From contig AP026538.1 of the NCBI GenBank assembly GCA_026075535.2, forward strand, positions 10,416,001 through 10,480,000: a stretch of DNA of 64,000 nt, in the 5' to 3' direction. The first letter of the stretch is position 1; the number at the start of each line of letters is the position of its first letter. Origin of the DNA: Tricholoma matsutake (Eukaryota > Basidiomycota > Agaricomycetes > Agaricales > Tricholomataceae). The translations under genes and the position numbers were made by a program. Shown here piece after piece: positions 1 to 10,505 of the stretch. The notes under the pieces were generated by a model that saw only the letters and a list, made by a program, of their open reading frames with translations, made no database searches and was not told where the DNA came from.

Positions 1-723
1 CTCGTCACAGAGTGAAGCAGCTTCATACCAAGCAAGGATATCATCGTCCGCTGGGCGCCCTTCCAACATCTGTGCAATCTGGTCCTGAATTTCTCGGTTG
101 AGTCCCCGTCGGAACTTCACCACCACTGGTAACCCACTCCCATACCCTGCCATGTCCACCAAATCCTTGAACTCATCGATATAGTCGTTCACGGATCGAC
201 GTCCCTGGTGGTAAGTGGATGACTCAAGTTGTGTCACTGCTCGGTGGCGTTCATTGAGGGGGCAGAAGTGGCGTACGAACTCAGCTCGAAAGTCACCCCA
301 AGTGGAGAAAGGTAGAGAACCGAGTTCTTTAGTTTGACGTAGGATACGGTCCACATAGAGATAGGCGCGTTCAGATTTCATGTATGTGAAGGCCCAATAA
401 ATTTTTGCAGCCTCATCAACGAATTGATGCAACTGGAGACTAATGTATAACTCACAGGAATTAAGGAATGCACGTCCCTGCGCACGTGCACCATTAAATT
501 CGGCGGGGGGGGACGGTTTGATCTGGGCACGTTCCTTAGTGGATGCGTTTGGCAAAACATCGTTGTTGGGTGCGCTTGGAGTCGTGAAGGGGGAACTATT
601 AGTCGTAGGGTTAGCCTGGAGGGTCCTAACGAAGTTTTCAATCGTAGATTTAAGCGAGTCGATTTGCGCGTGCATTCCGGAAACGTCGCTTTCAAGCGCG
701 TCGAAGCGTTCTGATGCGTCCAT
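1..723 (-). CDS. Ty3/gypsy gag protein, 5' part (runs off window)
   Basis: An uninterrupted minus-strand frame of 241 codons from ATG at 723 to the window edge. It reads MDASERFDALESDVSGMHAQ and continues through an acidic coil, a Ser/Pro/Thr linker and a retrotransposon-gag region (around FYLYVDR/LNERHRAVTQLE-like text, residues ~95-200), typical of agaricomycete gypsy capsid proteins. The protein would package element RNA in virus-like particles. The start is chosen because the second copy of this family at 57663 begins with the same MDASE text and shares the following IDSLKS and IENFVRTLQ motifs. The frame has no stop, unlike the other old elements here, so this copy is comparatively young. 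Frame and family are seen; the rest of the element lies outside the window. Confidence 0.85.
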   Translation of the reverse strand, partial: MDASERFDALESDVSGMHAQIDSLKSTIENFVRTLQANPTTNSSPFTTPSAPNNDVLPNASTKERAQIKPSPPAEFNGARAQGRAFLNSCELYISLQLHQFVDEAAKIYWAFTYMKSERAYLYVDRILRQTKELGSLPFSTWGDFRAEFVRHFCPLNERHRAVTQLESSTYHQGRRSVNDYIDEFKDLVDMAGYGSGLPVVVKFRRGLNREIQDQIAQMLEGRPADDDILAWYEAASLCDE

Positions 724-1314
724 GTCGCTAGGGAGCACGTTTGGCGAAAATGGCGGCGCAATAAAGGCGAGAGTATCTGGAACGGTGTGTAGGGACTCTG
801 TGGAGCTTTGGGAAGCGTCGTCCAGTCCGTACCTGCCTATTTTGGGCAGCGCGTTCGCGATTTTCGGGCCTTAGGGGAGAGTTTTCTACTATAAGGGCAA
901 CCTAAGCCTCTAGCAAAGGGAAATCCGAAGTTAAAATTATACTACATAATACAGGCATTGGGGGCACACCTAGCAAAGGGAAATCCAAAGAGAAAACTCT
1001 AAGGATCCCCTTGCTGATGCCCAGTATATGTGAAGACGACAAAATCAAATATAACCTAAAAATAGAAAAAGGCGGAGATAGGCAGATCAAGGCCGCCGAA
1101 TGACATCATACCAAGGGGTATGTGTCGGAAGGGGTACTCCGCCTCTAAATATAAAAGTGTCAACATATACAAACATGATAGCAAGGGAAAATTAGTAATA
1201 AAATCCGGAAAAATCATAGAAAATGAAGAATAGAAAGAAATGAGGTGGGGAAAAATATGGGACAAACATAAAAAATAGGAAAAACACACAGGGCACCCCC
1301 TTAGTCCCCTTACA
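724..1314 (-). mobile_element. 5' LTR and leader of the left-edge gypsy element
   Basis: Aligns by eye with 56043-57662, which precedes the second copy of the same gag. The LTR starts with TGTAAGGGGACTA at 1314 on the minus strand. A TATATTTA box lies near 1150, and a 17-nt motif GGATTTCCCTTTGCTAG occurs twice (around 905-925 and 970-990). The LTR/leader junction and primer-binding site could not be fixed because the matching 3' LTR is outside the window. The outer boundary falls inside a Crinkler-type coding exon. Confidence 0.75.
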
Positions 1315-2537
1315 CGATCCCTCTCGGGGCCACAAAGAGATGCAAGCTGCATCACAGAGTGCTAGGGGTGTGCCAATATCATGAGGCACAGGATGAGAAG
1401 ATGGGCTGCCATAACTGCAAAACAGGATGATGTGGTACCATGGGTAAAAACCGTCACCGACTCCCTTGAGGAAACCGTTCCAAAGAAGATGATCATCGTA
1501 TGAATCTTGCCCCTCGTCAAAAAGGAGGAAAGCAAGGCCATCGGGCCGGGGAAATGCCGGGTCCACTTGCCAGAGACGCTGCTGTTGTGATGGGCCTGAC
1601 TCCTTAGGTGGCCACGATTCCTGGGTATTTACAAAAGCCGATGGTAATTTTTTGTGAATATAGGAATGGAGCAAGTTCATAAGAGTGGTCTTTCCACAGC
1701 CTGGGGTCCCTTGAACCTGTGAGAAGATTGGTTAGCCGCGGGCAAAGTGAAAGCAAGAAACGCGCCTGGACGAGTTTTTCTTCTCGTAATATACGATACA
1801 AGCGAGATACTGTGTCGTGCCGTGGGCTCCAGTTGTCTGAAAAGCCGTGAGTTGCCGTGTCATGGACGTTGGGTCTAATCAAATCTGCTCACTAGAAATG
1901 GATGGAACGGAGCTGGCATTAGATTCGTTAGATGAGCTTGAACCGATGTTGGCTGATGAGATCGCAGAAATAAGAATGGGCATGGTGCAGGGAGTTGAGC
2001 ACGATTGGGAAAATCAACGCGGTTGCGATGGCAATTGGAAGGGAAAGTCAGCAATTTAGGGGGCAAGAACCTATCAGCGATGTTCAGCCATGGCAAGGCA
2101 CCCTCACTCACCAGTATCCAGTTTCCGTACAATAATATGTAAACGATCGAGTGGAGGTTGGTCTAGGAAGACGGTCAAGACGCTGTCCGCAGATTCTAAT
2201 TCTTCCCCGGATTCCCTAGCAGATGCGACACGTCCATGCAGAGTCTGTTTCGGTTTCGCATTGATAGAATCCCCCTCTTTGGGCTGGAAAGATGACAAGT
2301 GAGCCATATAATCCGAGATCGCAACTCTTCGATAGCACGCACCTTCCAGAGTACTAGGCTGTGGGCACCAACGCCAGCTAATGAATCATCTTTTCGCTTC
2401 TCTTGTATTTTCTCCTTCAGGTAGCCTACCGTGAACTTAGGATTGCGCCACAATGACCCTTCGATATCAATTGGAAACACCTCGGTTTCACCTTCGATAA
2501 CGCAAGAAAGCCAAAGATTGTCATCACCGAGATTCAT
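1315..2537 (-). pseudogene. Crinkler (CRN)-type protein, 3' end cut off by gypsy insertion
   Basis: Exon 1 (2537-2343) encodes a ubiquitin-like Crinkler N-terminal domain with the motifs LWLSCVIEGETEVFPI and SLVLWK. Exon 2 (2283-2112) follows a 59-nt GT-AG intron and ends in the HIIVRKL motif that usually closes this domain. An exon reading WSPRHDTVSRLYRILREEK (to 1766) is joined through a 49-nt GC-AG intron (1765-1717, branch-like CTAAC) to an exon with the Walker A loop GTPGCGKTTL and the later motifs FLLFDEGQDSYDD and ILFCSYGSPSS. These are features of the CRN P-loop NTPase. Coding stops at 1315, where the gypsy LTR begins, so the C-terminal part is absent. The splice path across 1885-2111 is unresolved (possibly one 227-nt intron). 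CRN proteins are known as effectors in oomycetes and are expanded, with unknown roles, in some fungi. No toxicity is inferred here. Confidence 0.8.
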
Positions 2538-3390
2538 AGCGGCCTCCGCTTGGTCAGATGTGGACTTAGGAAAGGGGGCTCCGCTTGCTGTGGAGTGCGG
2601 GGAAAGCGTTGTGACGAACGCAACCCTAACCAACTGCAAATGGACAGTGTTTCCTATTTATTTTGTCACCCTTTCCTATTTATTTCATCACCCCCCTTGC
2701 CCACTATCCCTTTGGCTACGATACTGCCTTCACCCCTGTTTTATATTTAACTTGCGAACCCCTATTTATCCTACAGTATAAATACTCTACGTACTTGTAG
2801 TCTATTCTTCAGAATCCAGTTTTATTTTATCACGTCCCTCCTGTCCGCATTGAACTTGTGACGAAACCATAACTACAGGTCACGCTTCCGCCACAAGCGT
2901 GTTGGCATCCTTGGCTGGAGGCTGTGTTGGGTTTGCTGATGCGTTATCGCCTTTTCTTGCCCGATGGAGAAAGCTACCCTTTGGGGTATCAATGACACAA
3001 GCGACCTTCTTCTTCACCATGAGAGGATGTTGTTGAGAAATGAGAGCGCGAAAGACTTAGGTAAAGGCCAGGCAACAGGAACAAAGGTGAATAATGTGCC
3101 GAGACCCCATCACGTGAACACTCATCGGTACTGGGCACATGAACCCACTACATCTTATCTTATCTACACCACAGATGTAGACAACACAGTCATGTGGTGT
3201 GCATAGGATGACAATGATAGGGAGATACGGGATGCGTTGGACATGGAGCTGTTGGGATGACAGCAATGACAGGGATGGCCCAACAGGATTGTCATCCCCT
3301 GCTCACTTACAACACAACATGTGGTCACCATTTTTAGTAGACCCACCTCCCTCGCTTTTAGGTGATTCAATATTCTAATTATTTAATATT
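2538..3390. other. Gene upstream region, no supported gene
   Basis: Region 5' of the Crinkler-type gene. A TATTTATA-like box on the minus strand near 2770-2785 could belong to its promoter. No reading frame with family resemblance, intron pattern or repeat structure was found. Confidence 0.4.
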
Positions 3391-3393
3391 AAT

Positions 3394-3475
3394 AGGGTTG
3401 TTCACAGTAAACATTTTCGGGCCATTTTCGGCTCATTTTGTTTTTCATTTTCAATCTCATTTATCAAGGCCAGAG
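3394..3475 (-). repeat. Short dispersed repeat, relative of the fold-back at 61371-61505
   Basis: Begins AGGGTTGTTCACAGTAAAC and continues with ATTTTCGGGCCATTTTCGGC. The same order of motifs occurs, reverse-complemented, at the right end of the fold-back element at 61371-61505. The copy here has only one recognisable arm. Confidence 0.5.
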
Positions 3476-3696
3476 TTCAGAATGAGACCAGAATAGTGAT
3501 GTTCTGGCCCACCTTGGCCTGCTGAAATCCTGGGCCAAGCCAAATCTGCCACTCATGGCTTGGCTTTAGGCTGGCCCAGCCCAAGCCACGGCTTTTGGCA
3601 CACAAATATACTTTGAAGAGTACAGGGGCTGGCAGTGTACTACCATAGGAAGTGGGTGTTGTAGGGATCCTAGCACTCACGAGGAACTATTATTAT

Positions 3697-4080
3697 AATC
3701 TGCTATATAATTTACTCATAAATCACTGTATCGAAAGAACATGGCTGCGTGTTCCCCTCATATGAAAATGGGTTAGAATCAATAAAAGTGCTATATTAAA
3801 AGAACATGGGGACACATTCCTCTCATCTCATCAGATCTAAAATCAGTGATGAACATTGAAAATAAGTTAGATTTGGTGCCAGGTTCAGCCTGAAGTAAGA
3901 CTCACCTAGTGGCCTTAGTTACATCCTGCTATAACCTATATGTAATTTACTCATAATATAGTGATACCAAAAAAATGCGGCTGCATCACATTCCTCTTGT
4001 CTCATCGGATCTGAAGTCTATGTTGGAAATGGGTTACAATTGATACCAAGATCAGCCACTCACCAGCAAGTTGGTACCCT
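3697..4080. repeat. Degenerate tandem repeat, about three units
   Basis: Three related blocks share AATTTACTCATAA, AAAGAACATG (or its variants) and CACATTCCTCT followed by CTCATC(A/G)GATCT. They start near 3697, 3785 and 3928. Spacing is irregular, so unit length is not constant. No coding sequence is evident. Confidence 0.45.
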
Positions 4081-4254
4081 AAGATCAAAAAATCTAAATG
4101 CATGGAAAGGTAGCAAGCTTATGAATCATGATCCAAGTCAGTGCAATGACAACGATGAAAAACAATGAGTGATATACTTCAAACATTGTGCAGCAGACTT
4201 GGTTGAACAATGTTCAAAGCAGCATCAGGTTTTGTTGTGATATTGCCTGTGGGT

Positions 4255-4739
4255 TGTTATTGTCATGAAGGCAGGTTCCAAGGGTAAGGAGCCTTTTCGT
4301 AGGCCTCTGCGCCACCTCATGATCATGCGACTAGCTCCACTATCTGCGCAGAGCCTCGCTTGAATCCCCCTTTTTGCATGGTCTGTGCCCTGGTGCTAGG
4401 GGCTAGCAGATGCCTGGGTATAAGACAGTTCAAGTGTGACTAGGGGCCTCTGTCTTGCTTTCTCTTGTCTTCCACCACTTGCGAGCAACACAGGTAAGCG
4501 CTTTGCGCTCATACTGCAGACCAGCTTCTTATTCTCACAGTATCATTACTTAAGGCTTCACCTAATCAAATAATGTTTTACTCGCATTGCAAGAACTTTT
4601 GCAATTCCTCCAGGTCAATCTCAACTAGATTGTCACTTTCAGGATTCACCTGGCTTTTCATTATAGCTTCGCTATTTGATCCAGCTGAATCTTGATAGTG
4701 AGAGGATACCTCTATCCATTTCTATCTGAGAACCTGACA
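4255..4739 (+). mobile_element. Probable solo LTR, 485 bp
   Basis: Starts TGTTATTGTCATGAAGG and ends GAGAACCTGACA. It is flanked on both sides by the 4-bp duplication GGGT (4251-4254 and 4740-4743). A TATA-like GGGTATAAGACAG sits near 4418, as expected for the U3/R boundary in a plus-oriented LTR. No internal retrotransposon region adjoins it. A 4-bp duplication alone is weak evidence, so this is moderate. Confidence 0.5.
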
Positions 4740-5233
4740 GGGTCATATGACAGCATTAAATCGTTTGTTTAACGTTCAATTTTCTTGGCCCTCCCTTCCC
4801 TCCCTTGTTATTTCTCTTTCTTTTCTGTGATTTATTGTACTTTATCATAGTTGTACTGTATCATAGGAAAACTGTGCAGATCTGCTTAGACATTACAGAG
4901 GATAGCACTGTTTGTATTTATATCTGTAGTGCTTCTGCTCCCTCGCATCTATTTTATTTTGGGGTCTGCCCAGGCAGATCTCGGTTTTCCTGCTACTACC
5001 ACACTCTGAGCCAGCGGCAGAGGCACATTGATCAATTTTCTGGAACTTGCCACCCACTCAAGCTTGTAGACATGCTGTAAGCTGTAATAAACAAAGTAAA
5101 TTTCAAAAAAAAAAAAACACAAGTTGAGTCAATACAAGCTCTACAAAGTCATAATTTACAAGAAGTTTCAATGAAAGTTTAGCACAACTAAAGCTGTGGC
5201 CTGAGCTGGTGGCTTTGGCTTTCAGCTACTCTG

Positions 5234-5508
5234 TGTTGAGAATGCACCATGAGTTTCACCCTTGATGCATGTCTTGATGTGTGTGCTATATTTAGTTTCC
5301 CCCTTATGATGCGTGCATACAGTCCATCTCATGCTTCCCCTTGTCCCTTTATCCCCTTTGTCACTCATGATACATATATATATATGATAGTTAGATACAG
5401 TCACTTGTATAGAGACTGAGGTGAACATCATCTATACCACATCCTCATTGATCGCTACTTACTGTACTTATAGTCTGATCTTGTCTCTACTAGGATTAAC
5501 TTTTTACA
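5234..5508 (+). mobile_element. 5' LTR of the outer (old) copia element
   Basis: Starts TGTTGAGAATGCACC and ends TTTTTACA, directly followed by GGTTATGGGCC (5509-5519). The young copia at 42100 has the same arrangement: TGTTGAAAT start, AACA end, then an identical GGTTATGGGCC. It contains a TATATATATA tract near 5375. The gag and pol remnants of a copia element follow downstream in the same orientation, so this is taken as its 5' LTR. The matching 3' LTR was not found. Confidence 0.7.
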
Positions 5509-5519
5509 GGTTATGGGCC
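5509..5519 (+). promoter_or_regulatory. Primer-binding site, anticodon region of initiator tRNA-Met
   Basis: GGTTATGGGCC lies immediately after the LTR. Its complement, GGCCCATAACC, matches the anticodon arm (CAU anticodon) of initiator tRNA-Met. Drosophila copia is known to prime from a half-tRNA with this sequence. Confidence 0.65.
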
Positions 5520-6744
5520 ACTCCCATTGATGATGCTCAACCCGGAAACCCAAACAAAACCTAGTAAATAGCTTCAGATGGTATAACACAAGTTAGAGGA
5601 AGGATGTGAGGCCCTCTAGATGTCACCTGTCAGACCGACTGTCAAATAGTCATAAAAGGACTGCTTGTCAAAGCAATTTGAAGCTAAAAGAATGTGTTTC
5701 ATTGAATTTCAGAGAATTTTGTGGCTAGATTGATGAATTCGGAGTGCGCAAATATGTTCGGACACAAGATCAGGGGACTAGATGAGTAATAGAAGCAAAG
5801 CAGAGGCAAATTGAGGGAAACAAGAGCAAAAATAGTGTAATGTGAGATTTTCAAGGATTTTCAAAGATTTTCAAAGAAGCTTAGTGTAAAACACAAGACT
5901 TTGGACTGAATAAGACTAAACTGAACTCTCAAATTACTGTGATCTGGGAGGAAGATGACGACTTTCTTGTTTTTCTTTGTATCTAGTACATCTTTTTATA
6001 TAAAATAAAGAAACTACCTAAAAAGGCTAGAGAACATGAGGCAAACATGTGGAAAACTTGAGGCAAAAGACAGTAGAAGTATATCAGAACAATAAAGTGA
6101 GACTAGAAAGGGTGAATATAACACATGATGAAGAAATAATAAGAAAGAATAGCTAAAAGTGGACTGTCCTTGTTATAAATTGCATAAAACATTGGAAACT
6201 GCTTCGAGTGGATTGTATGTGTGCACATGTGGTTGAAATGTGTTCAATCTACTCGAGATAGTGTCCCATGTATCCAGCATGCATCCGAAGATTGTTCAAA
6301 CTGTGTCCGAAGATGTTTTTCGAGGTTCAAGGTTTTTTGAAGATTTTGAAGATTCTTCGGACTTTGTTTGTGGCCTGAAATTGGTGCAATATTGCTCAAA
6401 ACTGGTTCAGAACTCATTGACGATGTTCCAAGTGTATAATATTCTGAGCTGTACGAAGTGTTTGAAGTCAATTGAAAGTGCAAAAACTGATATATTGGTG
6501 CTCAAACTGCACTGGGGACCTATTACCATCATATTTGAAGGACGGATAAAAGTATCCTAACCACTTGACATCTTCCTATGTCATTCCTTTGATCTGCTTG
6601 TCCAGTCACTTGGATCTCGGATCAATTTCTTTGTCTGTCACAGACGCACCTGGTATTCTCCACATTCCTCCTTTTATTCTTGATGCTTTACTGCCTATTG
6701 TCATTGTCTTTCCATTGTGTCTCTCAACACTACTGCCTCGCCAT
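5520..6744 (+). other. Leader and decayed 5' region of the outer copia element
   Basis: About 1.2 kb between the primer-binding site and the first recognisable gag text. It is AT-rich, with short direct repeats such as TTTTCAAGGATTTTCAAAGA near 5850 and GAAGATTTTGAAGATTCTTC near 6340. No frame with family resemblance was seen. It may include additional unrecognised insertions. Confidence 0.35.
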
Positions 6745-7722
6745 CTGTTTCCCTTATCAAACTATCTGTTTAGTATACTGGTGAGAAGCTGGACAAACTC
6801 AAGTCCAACTACAAAGAATGGTGCAAAGAAATTATAATTGCTCTCTCTCTTAATGGCCTTTATGAATATGTTGTGGGTGGTATTCCTGAGCCTGACCCTA
6901 TTGGACACCATGCCCTTGCTAATTGGAAGGCAAATTCTCATCTTGCATATGTGTTCATTGCATTGAGTGTCTCTCCCTCTGAAAGCCAATTCCTTGACAT
7001 CACAAAGGTGCCTGATGTCAATTGGAAGGTTCTTCAGGATCATCATCAGAAGGAAGGGCCTGTTTGCCAAGTCCAGCTCCTACAGCAGGTGCTATCCATT
7101 CAATGCACAAAGGATGTTGCCCTCCCTGAGATGGCAGAGAAGATATGTATCCTGATTGAGGGAGCATTTGCAATGGGTGATATAAAGGCTGACCTCCTTT
7201 GTTGCATCGCTCTTCTTAATTTGCTTAGTGACAATTTCCTCCATGCTTGCTCCATTATATCTTGCGACATCGCCACTTCAACCAATCATGCACCATATGG
7301 TTCCAAGGATATTTGTTTGTTCCTGGAGAATGAACAGTCCTTGCATGAGAATGACCACTGCAACAACTCACGACCCCACCTTGCACTCACAGCACAACCC
7401 AGGAATAACAAGTTGCCTGGTGTTCCTACTTGCGCGAACTCAGGATGTGAGAGACAGGGGCTTACTAAGGAGTATTGTATTTGACCTGGTGGCAGTATGG
7501 CTGGGAAGACTATTGAGGAGTTGAAGGCCACTTGTTGGACATGCCAGAGGCAGTCCTTGCTCAGGCAATGGAATGCAATGGTATAGCAATGCTGATCTAC
7601 AACAATGTGGCTGTGCTACTCTATCAACAAGGTCACATGACTGCCTGGAGTAGGTGATCACTCATCATAAAGCAGTGCATGAGAGGAAACCACTTCTTAA
7701 CAACAACCCAAAAATTCCCATT
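6745..7722 (+). pseudogene. Outer copia element, gag (UBN2-type) remnant
   Basis: From about 6780 the frame reads GEKLDKLKSNYKEWCKE, then LSLNGLYEYVVGGIPEPDP, ALANWKAN and FIALSVSPSE. These are capsid motifs of fungal copia elements. A zinc-knuckle remnant CANSGCERQGLTKEYC (about 7430-7480) follows, then GGSMAGKTIEE after a stop at 7482-7484. The reading frame is broken several times. It is split from the protease part by the hAT-like element at 7723-9181. Removing that element and one duplication joins the frame across PKIPITVKDVNG. Confidence 0.75.
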
Positions 7723-9181
7723 TAGTGTATATCATGGGTACGGGAATACCCATGGTATTCACGTGACGGTGTACACAGGTACAGGTACGGTATCCAAAAC
7801 ATCAAACCTGTAGCACACCGCAACCCGTTGCATGGTGTTGTGGGTTTCAATGGGTTTTGGATTTAGCTTTATTTCCACTTCCAAATGATCCAATATTTAG
7901 CCTACATGGTAGAGTATTTGCAAAGATATGAGAGATTTTGTGCTTGAGGTTGGGCCAAAGGTTGTTTTGCTCTATCTCAATAATTAGCTATTTATTCCCC
8001 TTGCAAATTGGTACTCTACATTGCATATAGTATATCTACACTCTCCCCAAAGAATTAGCTAAATAACCCAACCATTCCTTTTTTGTATGCACCCCTTCCT
8101 CCTAGTTTACCTAAGAAACCCATCCCACCATATTTCCACAATTCCTCAATGGATCATTTCCCAAATTTCTATTTTACATTATATATAATATATACCCTCT
8201 CCTAAGCATTAGCTGAACGATGTAACCGTTCCTTGTGGTATGCACCCCTTCCTCCTAGTTTACCTAAGAAACCCATCCCACCATATTTCCACAATGCCTC
8301 AACGGATCCTTTCGCAAACCTGTATTTTACATTATATATAGTATATATGTTGCCTCCCTTAAGCATTAGTTGAACGACCTAACTGTTCCTTTTTGGTATG
8401 CACCCCTTCCTCCTAGTTTACCTAAGAAACCCATCCCACCATATTTCCACAATGCCTCAACGGATCCTTTCGCAAACCTGTATTTTACATTATATATAGT
8501 ATATATGTTGCCTCCCTTAAGCATTAGCTGAACTACTTAACCGTTATTTTTTGGTATGCACCCCTTCCTCCTAGTTTACCTAAAAAACTCGTCTCATTAT
8601 ATTTCAACAATGCCTCAACGGATCCTTTCAAAAATTCGTATTTTACATTGGATATAGTATATATACACACTCCCCTAAGCATTAGATGAATCACTTAACT
8701 GTTCTTTTTTGGTATGCACATCTTCCTCCTAGTTTACCCAAAAAGCTCATTTACTGTATTTCAATGTGAGCAGTGTGAGTCAGGGCACCATCTACTGGGC
8801 TTGCACACCCCCTGGAGCCAAAGCAGTATGTAAATGGATGCATGTAGAGGTGGGGAGTGATGGAGGAAGAGCTATGCACCAGAGACCAGGTTGAACCAAG
8901 CAGTCCCAAAAAGGCAATAAACCAAATCCCCCTTCACAATGGTGCGAAAAACTTTGTATAACACTTGTATTGTACTACTCTATACTTAAACTGCCAATTA
9001 CACACTATAGAACTTGAAAAATGGCAGGTAGTTACCGTGGTGAATCAGACCTGTGGTGTTCTCAAAATAACCGTGGTAAAAAACCAGCACCGTGGTTGCG
9101 GTGTTCAAACAGGTGCAGTTTTGACAGGTAGGGTGCGGTGTGGGAAAATCTTACCCGCAGTGTGACCCGTGTTACACCCTA
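7723..9181. mobile_element. hAT-like non-autonomous element, 1459 bp
   Basis: Flanked by the 8-bp duplication TTCCCATT (7715-7722 and 9182-9189). The ends are imperfect inverted repeats: TAGTGTATATCATGGGT on the left, and TAGGGTGTAACACGGGT as the reverse complement of the right end. Subterminal CCGTGGT, GCGGTG and CACCGCAACC motifs occur in both orientations, a usual feature of hAT transposase-binding regions. TAGGG-type ends with an 8-bp duplication are the hAT signature. No transposase frame is present. The interior carries a tandem array (8060-8760). Confidence 0.8.
8060..8760. repeat. Tandem array, ~158-bp unit, nearly five copies, inside the hAT-like element
   Basis: The block TATGCACCCCTTCCTCCTAG (last copy TATGCACATCTTCCTCCTAG) recurs near 8085, 8238, 8397, 8556 and 8714. 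Each is followed by TTTACCTAAGAAACCC or a variant, CCATATTTCCACAAT, and later TATTTTACATT and TAAGCATTAG. Units are unequal in divergence, the last being the most degenerate. Confidence 0.85.
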
Positions 9182-10351
9182 TTCCCATTACAGTCAAAGA
9201 CGTCAATGGCCATGCATTCACTATCATGGTCGATTCGGATGCCACTCCTACCACCACTCCAGAATTTGTGGGACTTGCTTCCAATCCTATATCCACAGCC
9301 TCTGTCAATGTGTTAGAATATGAGGGTTGGGTCGTCATTGAGGAGGAGCCCATTATTACTATCGATTGGAGCAATCATACCACTACTTCCAACATTACAC
9401 TCACTGTCGAGCCTCTCAGCCAAACACATCATTCTAGTGTCACCATGGATGATTTCCCTTTCATTATCAACTTGGGTGTGACAGTACATATCTTGCCTAT
9501 CAAGTCCAATTTCCTCACCCTCCATCTCATTCCATCCTGATCCATCAAAGGTGTTGGTGGTTTGACTATTGCTGCCATGGGAGTCAGTGACATAAGTTAA
9601 GAATCACCCAAGGCACATCAATTGTCTTATGTAATGTCCTCTACATTCCTAATTCAGCAGTCTGACTCATTTCAGTTGGAACATTGGTGGATGACTCCAA
9701 TGCTGTGGCACATTTTGATAGTGGTAAATGCTGGATCACTGATAAATCCACTGATGCATTCATAGCTTGTGGATTGAGAATGTTCAAGAAGCTTTACATT
9801 CACTCAGTGTCTGTCAACCACATGCTCACTGTCCACAAGTCCCCAACTCTGGAGACATGGCATCATCGCCTTAAACATGTGAATTACCAGTCAATCTGGG
9901 ACATGGCTAAGAAAGGTACCCTCACAGGTGCACCTATCACATCTATGTTATGGCCACCTAAATGTGAATCATGAATTCTGAGCAAGCAGGTGAAGATGCC
10001 TGTCCCAAAGAAGCATGAGGAGGGACTGGGTCATAGAGTGACAAGGAGACCTGAGAAGGTGTGGGTTGATCTGTTGGGTCAACATGCAGTGAAGTCGCAT
10101 ACCAGAAACTTGTATGTCATGGATATCATTGATGATTACACATCATTCCCTTAGTCCATACCCTTGCAAAATAAGGACAATTCTTTTCCTGAATTGAGAG
10201 CTTGGGAACTTGCTCAGGAGAATGAAACAGGACTCAAGGTTGGAACTTACATCACCAATAATGGTGAGCTTTAGTCCCATGAGATGCAACAATGGTTGAA
10301 ATCTCAGGGTACTGACCAATGCTTCATGGCACCACACATATTGGCACATAT
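9182..10351 (+). pseudogene. Outer copia element, protease to integrase N-terminus remnant
   Basis: Begins ITVKDVNGHAFTIMVDSDAT, a decayed aspartic protease site (DSD in place of DSG). It continues LGVTVHILP, LCNVLYIPNS, the GAG-pre-integrase text TWHHRLKHVNYQSIWDMAKKG, then VWVDLLGQH and YVMDIIDDYT of the integrase core. In-frame stops and shifts occur throughout. It ends at 10351, where the gypsy element with duplication CATAT starts, and resumes at 19962. Confidence 0.75.
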
Positions 10352-10505
10352 TGTTAGGAAACCACCCCATTACCTAATAAAATTTCATTTTTATTTTATT
10401 ATGTCGAATGACGCTACATGATGCCAAATGATGCTACACTTTGATAGCGTGAGAATTTTATTTCGCACGCATCAAGATATATGCACGTGTTGGTAACAAC
10501 AATGT

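Noticed and set aside
443..874. Plus-strand 143-codon frame opposite the left-edge gypsy
   Set aside because: It is the antisense of the gag frame, which has clear family resemblance and a matching copy at 57663.
3057..3370. Overlapping minus-strand frames of about 70 codons
   Set aside because: No family resemblance, overlapping in two frames, no splice pattern.
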